This document shows positions 55,672-64,000 of a DNA stretch of 64,000 bases, piece after piece. The stretch is from Alentia gelatinosa (taxonomy: Eukaryota > Annelida > Polychaeta > Phyllodocida > Polynoidae). Within the stretch, counting starts at the first letter, position 1. Every line of letters begins with the position of its first letter. The stretch spans positions 121,937,016-122,001,015 of the forward strand of contig OX465580.1 in NCBI GenBank assembly GCA_950022655.1. Direction: 5' to 3'. Below the pieces are notes generated by a model. It did no database searches. It worked only from the letters and a program-made list of their open reading frames with translations, and had not been told where the DNA came from. A program made the translations under genes and the position numbers.

Positions 55672-55990
55672 GCACCCACCAACGCCGATACACCCGACGC
55701 GCACCGATTATTGATTATTTCGTTGATTATTTCATATGATTTCCCGTTCAAAGTGTCACCCATACATACCGACGCGCACCGACGCGCTACGGCAATCGAT
55801 ACATGATCGATTGTCGTAGACCCTCTACGATATGGGTTTTTTAACGTAGTGCGTCGGTGCGTTATCGTAGAAACCTGACCAACTGCCCCGATAAGCTCTA
55901 CGATCTTGCTAAGATATGAATTTTGTATCGGGAGGGCAATTTCGGGGCGCGTCGGTGCGCGTCGGGAGCCCGGTGGACACCCCCCTCCTT
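55672..55990. repeat. GACGCGCACCGACGCGC-rich MITE
   Basis: Inverted GACGCGCACCGA words at 55697, 55768 and 55945-55970, with a terminal-like GTGTCCACCGGGCTCC (reverse) at the right edge. Related to the arms around element W copy 1. Confidence 0.45.
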
Positions 55991-56039
55991 AATCTTTGAT
56001 TTTGGCATGTAAAGTGTGTTATGACAGTGAGTTCTGATG

Positions 56040-56216
56040 CTACATGAGATTATTATTTATTTCAAAGTACATGAGGATTCAACCTCATTATGGACAGGAC
56101 TATTTTTCCGGAATCTCCTGCAGGAGATTCTGACATACCAGAATCTCCGGGTAGCTAATTCCAGGTGCCCTATATACATTTCCTACGGAGACTCCGTAAT
56201 AGGTGGGTAATAAATC
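56040..56216. repeat. Fragment with GAATCTCCTGCAGGAGATTC palindrome
   Basis: Matches 52900-53050 including TCATTATGGACRRGAC, the palindrome, and ACTCCGTAATAGGTGGGTAA, which is a diverged TTATTACCCACC terminal box in reverse. Confidence 0.55.
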
Positions 56217-56703
56217 TTTGATTATACTTGATCGCATTGATAGAGGCTTATCGCTATTGGTATATTGTTTCATTCAACTTCCTCCTTGTCAACAAACAGA
56301 GTTCTAGGCTCTGCACAGCAGTGGGAGCGGTGTGGGTAAGTTGTGCTGAAAAGTAAAGGGCTCGTAAAGTGAGGGAGGAATGTCAGTTATGGCTATGGCC
56401 GACGGAGGAACAACACTTGATACCGAAACGGCTGTTTGGTCTGTATCTGAAACGCAGCTTTAGTATGGAATATATCTCGCATTGAGACGGGTTTTTTTTC
56501 AGTTTTTTTTTGTAATTCTGAAGACTACTAGACGCCGCACACCCTATTTTCAGTAGGCTCAAGGGCCACAATCGAATTCTCGCACTGCTGCTTGCTATTT
56601 AAGTATAGGTAACATATTACATGAAAGGTAAGCCAGGTAAAAAGTTCACCTTCCTAATACATTGATTGATTCAGGATTCAGTGGGTTATGGTTATTCTAT
56701 AGA
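56217..56703. other. Non-coding, no gene recognised
   Basis: Nothing supportable. Confidence 0.35.
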
Positions 56704-56994
56704 GGAAACCCATGAAAGATTAGGGTCTGAGCCCGTATCCCATCGAGATTGAATCACATAGTAATTCACAAGGCGAAGCCGCGTGAATTACTATGTGATT
56801 CAAATGAGATGGGATCGAGCTCTGACCCTAAACTTGAATGGGTTTCTGAATTTATCTCACCCTTAATATTGACTAATGGGCTAACATTTGTGACATTATC
56901 CGCCATTGGATATTTTCCCTAAATATCTAATGGGCGTTAGATACGAGTTCCCAATGTTAAGTCTATGGAGAAAAAATATCTTGGCTGAGATAAT
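56704..56994 (-). mobile_element. Asymmetric hairpin MITE, TTATCTCACCC type, copy 13
   Basis: Hairpin (arms GAAACCCATGAAAGATTAGG and complement) with apex AAGGCGAAGCCGCG near 56770. Then TTATCTCACCC near 56852, box AATGTTAAGTCTATGG at 56953-56968, and GGCTGAGATAAT to 56994. Sister of copy 3. Confidence 0.82.
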
Positions 56995-57327
56995 TAGCAT
57001 ATATAGCCGAAGGGTCAATTCATACGTAGATATGATATGGGATGAGTTCGTGACGGGAGGGGCGTATGGATAGAAACGGGCCTAGGTCAGAGATTTGGCT
57101 GACCCGTCTCTATACATAGGAATGTTCCCGTCATGTTGTTGTATATGATTTCCATTAATCTTACTATGATTCAGCACTTTAAATTTAGAGTATCGAAGGA
57201 GGAAAAAATGGCCGCCGATCTCTTCTGGCACGTCGGGCAGAAAGTAGTTCTGGGAGTGCCCTACAGAAATCTTTACGGAATGGCATTTATGACACTGATC
57301 AGATGGAACACTTATATCATAATATCA

Positions 57328-57607
57328 AGAGACGTCACGAGTTTGAGTCTGAGTTTATTTATGTCACACATTTTGTTGGCTCCGTAATTTCACGAGTTGA
57401 AGACGAGTGACATTACGGAGACAACAAAATGAGTGACATAAGTAAACTCAAACTCAAACGAGTGGCGTCTGGATTTTATCCTACCCCGTTTCCACATTTT
57501 TTCAGTATTAGAAAGTAGTGGCATAAACAACACTCTGTCACACCCGTGACATAAACAAATCCAATGTTAAGCCTATGACGTTTTTTTTCTCATTAGGAGT
57601 AGGATAA
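57328..57607 (-). mobile_element. Asymmetric hairpin MITE, TTATCCTACCCC type, copy 14
   Basis: Hairpin starting GAGACGTCACGAGTTTGAG, then TTATCCTACCCC near 57476, box AATGTTAAGCCTATGA at 57563-57578, and GGAGTAGGATAA to 57607. Inverted sister of copy 1. Confidence 0.82.
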
Positions 57608-58184
57608 TATGTATTGAGGATAATTTGAGAATTGTAGATAATAAACAATAAATGAAATTCTCTCCACATGTTGTCATCGTGAGTAATTATGAGATTTACA
57701 ATGAGGATGGATTTTGTATGTTGTCACACCGTTTCTATATAGCCTGTGAGGGTGGAGTCGGTCGGGAATCAGTCAATAGCTTTAGAACATTATTCTATTG
57801 GCAAGGAGTTCACTTTTGGTGTACGTTTTAAATGTGTCATAGTTTTGCAGGTAATTCATTCCATAATACTGATGTCTTATAACCAATGCTTCTTCTACAT
57901 GCTTCAATCTTAAATGTTTGCTTCGGTAGTAGTAACAGTCCTGCTCCTGCCCTGGGAATTCATTGACATTGACCTAAAACTTGGAGAAAAGTCTTCAGTT
58001 TATCAGGCTCTTCCGAAATGGAATAGCTGGTACCATGCCACGACTCAAGGGTTTCTCCTGTCATTCAGATATATAGCATTCTACACAATTAGTCAAAAGT
58101 ACAAAAACGGTGTGTAAAAAACTGGAAATGTGATAAAGACGTCATCTTCTGGCCCACCGGCCTGGAGTCAAGGAGCCAACATAT
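57608..58184. other. Non-coding, no gene recognised
   Basis: Nothing supportable. Confidence 0.35.
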
Positions 58185-58556
58185 TTATCCTACCCCTAAT
58201 AAAAAACGCCATTGGTTTAACATTGACTCAATGTATTTGAAGGAGCGTTGAATAAAGTGTTATTTATGCACCGAGGTGAATAAAAAAACTGACCAATCAG
58301 GGACCAGATAACGAAAGTAGATCCGGCAGTGTCAACACGCTACTATCATGGATAATTACACAATTTTCTCTGTATATCGGTGAGATGGGGTAGGATAAAT
58401 ACAAAACCAAACTCAAGTTAGCCTTCTCAATGTTTATGCTACTCTGGTCAGGTCTGCTACTCACTACACTCGGCTAACGCCTCGTGTAGTAATACACAAC
58501 CTGCCCATCGTGGCATAAACATTGACACGGCTGACTCTCGTTTGGTTTCTACTAAG
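58185..58556 (+). mobile_element. Asymmetric hairpin MITE, TTATCCTACCCC type, copy 10
   Basis: TTATCCTACCCC at 58185-58196, box in reverse CCATTGGTTTAACATT at 58209-58224, GGGGTAGGATAA near 58388, and a hairpin with apex CTCGGCTAACGCCTCG ending GGTTTCTACTAAG at 58556. A complete reference for copies 8 and 9. Confidence 0.87.
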
Positions 58557-60425
58557 TATGCGCCCCCACTCCTATGGCCTTTCTCAAGGAAATCATATAT
58601 GGCCATATACTTTCGTTACTTCACTCCTTGAATTATCTGCATAATTACAAGATAGCTGTATTAGGTAGATCTATGTTTGATATACCTTTGTGAAATATAT
58701 TAGAGGGAAACTATGTCTCTGTGAGAGAAAGTCAAATACAAGGTAAGGCTTGGAAAATTTACTGTCCAAGACTTTCTCTTACCGGAAACTTGGTTTCCCT
58801 ATTCCTATATACCTTTTTATATATATTTTTTATTATATACAAACAGTTCTAACACAAAGTTAGATCTTCCACTGTAGGAATAATGTAGTTTAATAACGAT
58901 GAATAGCGTTATTTTCCTACCCACCATCAAATGCGGGCCAGATCCAACCTTAACGAATAACTTGACACTCTATGTTTTCTGCCCACTGTGGTTTTCATAT
59001 GAATTTGTAAGAGACAATCTGATTGGTCTAAAAAACTCAACCTTGGGTAGTAAACATCAACCTAGGGCAGTAAACGTCAACCTAGGACAGTATACAAGTT
59101 ATTCCACCCCCAGTAGCATGATGTAATCCATAGTGTCTTCGGCCATAGGTATATAGGAATATAGTGTATTTCTGATGTATTGAGAAAGGGAACATAAAAG
59201 TGAAGTGTTTAAAGTTGAATTACCGTCTGTGATGTTTCCTCATTCTAATATTAATGAGGGAGAGGGAATATGAATTTCTCCTTGAATTGAATCGATGATG
59301 ACATATGTTGATCAAAAGCGTACTTAGCATTTCGTGGTGACTGCCCTCACCAAACAAGAATCATTTAAGCTTCACAAGCATGTTGGTGCTTCTGACGGCC
59401 CCAAGGCCTCTGGGCTTAATTCCGTTTACAAAGGCATTAAAACCACTCCCGTCATACATACATTCTACAAAGGTAATAGTTTCAATACACTTCAGGCTAA
59501 ATATCCACTTTGAACGCCGCATTTCAAGCAGAGTGTAGTCACTAGAATAGACTTTAAAACTTGATAAACAGGGAATTGCTAAATGGGAGTATTATATGTA
59601 TGGGGTATAGTGGGTTTAGCCGAGGCCTCCTAGACGTCTTGTTTATATAACTCCAGGTTTTTCCAATAGTAACGTTAGCAAAGCGAGGCTAAGTTCAGAT
59701 ACACCAGGGCCTGTCCCGGATTGGATGAATCTACTTAAACCAACTTTATTATTTCAATTAAAAAGCCGTTATTTCTGTTTTCCGGGGGAGGGGGTCGTGG
59801 TTGTGAGTAGTATGATAACCAATCATCTGGTATACTCGCATTTTCCTTCATTATAATGAATAGTCTTATTAGAAAACCGTTTAAACCACAGTAAGGACAT
59901 TTGCTTATTATGTTCCTTGAAATGATTTTAAAACATATCAGTTTAAAGACATTCGTAGCTAGGTGCAAAATCATATCTGTTCCTCCTTCCTCTCCATCTC
60001 TCTTTCTCTCTATCTGTCTATCGAGATTGTAGTCATTGATGAAATGGTCAGAATTTGGCCGCGTCTTACTAAACAGAACCCTACCGCGAATTCATTACAA
60101 ATCCCATATCATTTATGATTTTTTAGATTTGCCTGATTTGAAAAGACTTAATCATAAACTACTATATGCGGCAGTTATAAAGAAAGAAGAGCAACCCTAC
60201 ACCCCCCCCCCCTAAATGAGTACAGCAACAACAACAGTATCAACACGATGAAAACCAGCTTTAGTTAAGCTGACGTGCATAGCCCCTTTTATTGGTGTCT
60301 ACACATGGAAGATGGTACTATGAATGATCAATCACTTACAACAATGATATGTAAACTGAAACGACATCAATAAAAGAAATTGATTAAAAAAAATCGAATC
60401 AATGAACGCACCAACAAGCTGAACA
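58557..60425. other. Non-coding, no gene recognised
   Basis: Contains a short tandem of GTAAACRTCAACCTAGG-like units near 59045-59095 and a poly-C run near 60204. Short frames lack support. Confidence 0.35.
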
Positions 60426-61186
60426 GGGACCTGTTTCACTAGTTTCGTGACATGTCTAGATGGCGTCTGTTACACCATACAGACAAATACAGGTGTTGCC
60501 CTTCAGCGCCGCCTAACGGCCCACTGCCTAGTTACGCGGCCGCTCGGACAAGCACTGCTAGGTCCGGCCATATGTGTATAGGGAACACAGCGTGGGTGTG
60601 ATTACAGGAGTGTTGTTTTTTGACAGATTAAATTGTTGGAGCAAACTAGGGCATTGTATTAACGAGTCTGGGCTGTCTAAACTTTATAGTTGATAATCAT
60701 CTTGGTTTTAACTTGGAAAAAGATAAGCATATTAAAGCAAAACCTGCCAATGTATTAGTGTGTATGCAGTTTTGGTGTCCCTGTGTTATCTAAGGTATAT
60801 CTAAAGTATCATTGAAGTGATATGCATGTATGATACATCAAATTGTAGCTGGAATACCATAGAATACCATGAAATCATTGTTATTTCTCTGAAAATGACA
60901 TACATGGGTCTTATGATCGCATTACGCTCATATACTGATAGATCCAATGCTAAAGAATACATTGCGAAGTGAATGTTTGGCTTCAGCCGTGGCGTAACTA
61001 GAGAGATAGGGTGCGACACTGGCCTATGGAAAAAGGCCTATTGGGGTTGACTAGTTTCATGACAACACAAGTGGCGCTGTAGTTACACTGTTCGCAACAC
61101 CGTTTTGTCCGTTCTTGCTTGCACTGTTGGTGCCGCTTTTCATGTCTGTCTAACACTTTTGTCACGAAACTAGTGAAACAGGTCCC
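60426..61186. mobile_element. TIR element, GGGACCTGTTTC family, interrupted by element W
   Basis: Ends GGGACCTGTTTCACTAGT and its exact inverse. Without the 60484-61046 insert it would be about 200 bp and resemble 6956-7254 (shared GACATGTCTAGATGGCGTC and GCACTGTTGGTGCCGCT). Confidence 0.78.
60484..61046 (+). mobile_element. Element W, copy 2 (563 bp)
   Basis: From CAGGTGTTGCCCTTCAGCG to GGAAAAAGGCCTATTG, inserted in the GGGACCTG element. Similar over its length to the reverse of 46553-47134. Confidence 0.68.
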
Positions 61187-61194
61187 TGGTGTCA

Positions 61195-61762
61195 GATACA
61201 AGCGGTCGAGGAGTTGACGCCTAATAATATCCGACCACATGCGATGATATTGCGCAGAGGCAACCGCGACATACATACAACCGCTTTTATCTGAAAACAG
61301 TTCATATTGTATTTATCCATTTTTTCCTGTCAAGTGCAGTTCCCATATAAGTTTCTTTTTTAATATACACAATCTTTCAGCCCGGGTCTTGCAGCCCGGA
61401 GCATACACCACAGCTGTATGCTCCGAGTATACAATACCATGAAACATCACGAAATTTCATATGATTGTTTATATGGCAGGAGTTGACTTTGCAGAATGAT
61501 ATCACGAAGCAGAGCTGAGTTATATTTGTACAGGAAGAAAACGAATGCCATTTAAACAATTAGATGAAATTGAGTGATGTTTAGATTTTATCCTACACTT
61601 CCACATGTTTTTAACTTCATACGGCACCCATGGCATATATATATTTATGGCATGAACGTGGCATACAGTCACACCATGTTAAATCTATGGAGATTTATAT
61701 GGGGGTAGGATAAAAACACGCTTCCCATGTGTTTTCTGTGGACACTATGCATTGGCTGGATA
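61195..61762 (-). mobile_element. Asymmetric hairpin MITE, TTATTATCC type, interrupted by another hairpin MITE
   Basis: Hairpin arms with CAGATACAAGCGGTCG and ACCGCTTTTATCTGAAAAC at 61195-61300, the body to 61440, then after the insert GTGTTTTCTGTGGACACT and GGCTGGATAATAA to about 61762. It aligns with copy 12 (49104-49440) once the insert is removed. Confidence 0.75.
61442..61713 (-). mobile_element. Asymmetric hairpin MITE, TTATCCTAC type, nested copy 15
   Basis: Hairpin with arms AAACATCACGAAATTTCAT and complement, apex CACGAAGCAGAGCTGAG. Then TTATCCTAC near 61588, box CATGTTAAATCTATGG at 61675-61690, and GGGGGTAGGATAA to 61713. Confidence 0.75.
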
Positions 61763-62033
61763 ATAAATATATATTGCAAGTCTCCAGTATATAATATAGA
61801 GCTGTTATTGGTAAATGACAGCGTGAAGCATCGTTACATTCTATTAGTTGTGGGGGTTTGCACCGCCCACTTATCAGGTCGTCGACTCTCATCATCTCAC
61901 CATTGCCTGCGGCCTGCCTGTGAGGTACCTGATACATCACACAACTGGCGCCGCCGCAGAACAGCGAACAGTCGTGGGAGGATCACGTGATAGCGCCCCT
62001 ACACTGGCCTGCAGAGCTACACTACATTAGCTC
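61763..62033. other. Non-coding, no gene recognised
   Basis: Nothing supportable. Confidence 0.3.
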
Positions 62034-62328
62034 TGGTGGGGTTAAATCCGCAGCCATCTTGAACCAGTGGCTGTAAATATCTGTTACTCTCCACCTAGAT
62101 TGTCTGTTCTGCTTGGAGAGAGTGTCATTTTGTATTCTCGAACCCAATTCATAATTTTCTTTTGTCCTTTCGTGTATGTTTACAAAAATTATAATGAATA
62201 CAAAGCTAAAAGGTTTCATCACGAATAAGTTAGGCTGATAATATTTCTTAGTAGGTAGGTCTCAATTCAGAACTGAAATGGAACAAAAGTATTTGGTTTG
62301 AGGCAGATACCGTGTGTAACTGAACCCA
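62034..62328. repeat. Diverged relative of the GGTCGGGTTAAATC element
   Basis: GGTGGGGTTAAATCCGC at the left, and GTTTGAGGCAGATACCGTGT then ACTGAACCCAAC at the right, parallel the ends of 11082-11432. Confidence 0.5.
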
Positions 62329-62763
62329 ACATATCTCGTGGTGGGAACAGAGTGGGGATGGGCCCTAATCATGATGGTTCCGCAATGGGACTCCCAACAG
62401 TTCACAACAAGTATTGGGTTCTGAGCCTATAATGGTTCCTCCATCTATATAATGTAAAGGAAGGGCAAGACAATTTGTTGTCTAGGTCTATAATTTGAGG
62501 GAGAGGGGTTGGGGTTACACACCTGAATCTATCTGGGAATATTACCGAGGGTCCAGTAGCAAGGCCCCTCTCTTGCCTGGAAGCCTGACCTAGTCACATT
62601 CTGGGCCAGGTAACGGGTTCCATTTTTTGGTACACTATGGGTAACGCCTCCATTTTTCTGTTGCATTGTGGGGTTGCGCCTGTAGTATGGCCATCATTTG
62701 CCAGACGGCATGTTCATGGCTCAAGGTGGTAGACCTACCACAGAGTGAAAATAGCCTTAGCCT

Positions 62764-63389
62764 GGGACCCGTTTCAATAGAGTGTGTCATTAAGCCACTT
62801 AGTGACATGATTAGTGACCCCAATAGTGACAGGAATAGCGAAAAAATTTAAGTCTTGTTTCATAAGGCATGTCACTATTGGGGTGGTGTGTCAGTTTACT
62901 GTTGGCGACATAGTGACATTGCTGCCTGGGCCTTACAATGGATGGTGTTAGTGCTATCGGGAACAAGTGGTGTCAAGGTGAAGGTCCCCGCATAAATTAT
63001 CAACCTCGCTTGAGTAATCCTACACTTGCCACCAGAGCGAATAAAGTTGGATTGGATGGGCCGATCTCCTTCATGTTTGGTGTAGTTATAAGTTATATGT
63101 GTCCCTAACTGGGGTTAAAGTTTCATAGCTTAATTCCTACGGGAAGTAAAGTTACGCGTTTGCGACAATAGAAGCGAGAGGGTATACCCTCTCGCTATTA
63201 TAGACACTACAGTGACCCTTTTAGTGACCGGACAACAGTCTTCTGAAATTGTACAAGCCACTGTTTGCACCTGTCTGTTCCCTATGTCGCTTAGTGGGTT
63301 GTCACTAAAGTACTGCAACGCGAACTGCTGCTATTGGGTCGCAGGACACATTGACCAGGCAACCAGCGTTGACTATTGAAGCGGGTCCC
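62764..63389. mobile_element. TIR element, GGGACCCGTTTCAATAG family (626 bp)
   Basis: GGGACCCGTTTCAATAG at the left versus GGGACCCGCTTCAATAG at the right (reverse complement), one mismatch in 17. Carries the palindrome GCGAGAGGGT-AT-ACCCTCTCGC near 63173-63194 and several TAGTGAC words. Non-coding. Confidence 0.75.
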
Positions 63390-63690
63390 TGTTCTCATGA
63401 GAACTGGCATGACTGACGATTGAAGGTACTGCGCGAGTGTTATTTAGGTTACCAGTCCATTGTTTCATATGGGCAGAGAACCAGTCTAGGCCCCTCTCGG
63501 GCCTCTCTCCTACCAGATATTTCGGGGCGTTAGCGCTAGCTAATCTCTACTTCAATTTGTAGTATTTCTTTCCCTTCTACACCTCATTTTCTCGTGGAGA
63601 TTTATTGGTGCTAGATAGTCTGATATCTGAGAAAAAAATTCCTTATCTAACTGTTCTGCTACATTTCACTCTATCTGTTTTGATAATCAG

Positions 63691-64000
63691 GATGGTAAGC
63701 ATTCCATTGAACGCTCAGTTAGTAGGGTTGTCAAAACCACAGCCAACGGTAACTCCCCTCGGAGAACACTGAAAGCTACCAAGAGAGTACACTTGCTCAC
63801 GGGCGAGATAACTCCACCGTCCAAACATGCGTTCAAAAGAACACATATTACGGACTATTTTGATCTAAAGGACGGGCAGAAAGCATCCATTAGATTCGAT
63901 ACCCCCCCAACACACACAGTGTGTAGGGGTCAGACAAGCGCTGCACTGCCGCAGGCAGAGCAGCCCACTGGGGCGGCCGCAACACGCGGCCTCCCCTCTC
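63691..64000 (+). CDS. Probable exon of an unidentified gene, open to the window edge
   Basis: After an acceptor-like pyrimidine tract and GATAATCAG at 63690, the frame GAT GGT AAG... stays open for 103 codons to base 64000, with a sharp rise in G+C at the end. The product begins DGKHSIERSVSRVVKTT, is basic, includes HITDYFDLKDGQ, and becomes Ala/Pro/Gln-rich. The antisense frame I checked has a stop. There is no ATG in frame near the start, so this is an internal exon, cut off before its donor. No domain is recognised; a retroelement gag or host coding exon cannot be separated. Confidence 0.5.

Overview
This is a TE-saturated window from an animal genome, most likely a marine invertebrate. 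Evidence: GT-AG introns split a gene of a metazoan-specific family (PHYHIP/PHYHIPL); Ty3/gypsy and non-LTR retrotransposon coding sequence are present; tRNA-derived SINE copies occur; and much of the intergenic and intronic DNA is made of short inverted-repeat elements. Nothing prokaryotic is seen (no operons, ribosome-binding sites or CRISPR array). I cannot name the phylum from sequence alone.

Layout. 1-3517 is the 3' part of a Ty3/gypsy element (protease remnant, RT, RNase H, DD35E integrase, 189-bp 3' LTR). 3541-13300 is a field of hairpin and TIR elements plus SINE copies. 13839-21555 (minus) is the best host gene: five exons whose phases all agree, encoding a 402-aa PHYHIP-like protein with a fibronectin-III domain and the PHYHIP C-terminal domain; its introns carry several repeats. 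22167-23696 is a 5'-truncated non-LTR retrotransposon inside an older TIR element. 24410-26200 is a repeat hit by three later insertions, with a second copy at 36960-37840 that lacks them. 29357-30391 and 43677-45293 (minus) are two long, GC-rich, intrinsically disordered terminal exons of unidentified genes. 33379-33925 is a solo LTR. 34990-42320 and 46480-63400 are mostly nested MITEs. 63691-64000 (plus) is an open frame running off the window, probably the start of an exon.

The most distinctive biology is a large superfamily of asymmetric non-autonomous elements. Each has a 12-bp terminal box (TTATCCTACCCC, TTATCTCACCCC or TTATTATCCACC), an adjacent conserved AATGTTAAGCCTATGG box, a variable body, an inverted copy of the terminal box, and then a 100-170 bp near-perfect hairpin at one end only, in many copies capped by a GGC-GAA-GCC apex. 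About fifteen copies lie in 64 kb. Two have an unoccupied paralogous site in the same window, indicating that box module plus hairpin move as one unit.

The host genes share no obvious pathway. The retroelement and MITE genes are selfish DNA, and the non-autonomous elements depend on enzymes not encoded here.
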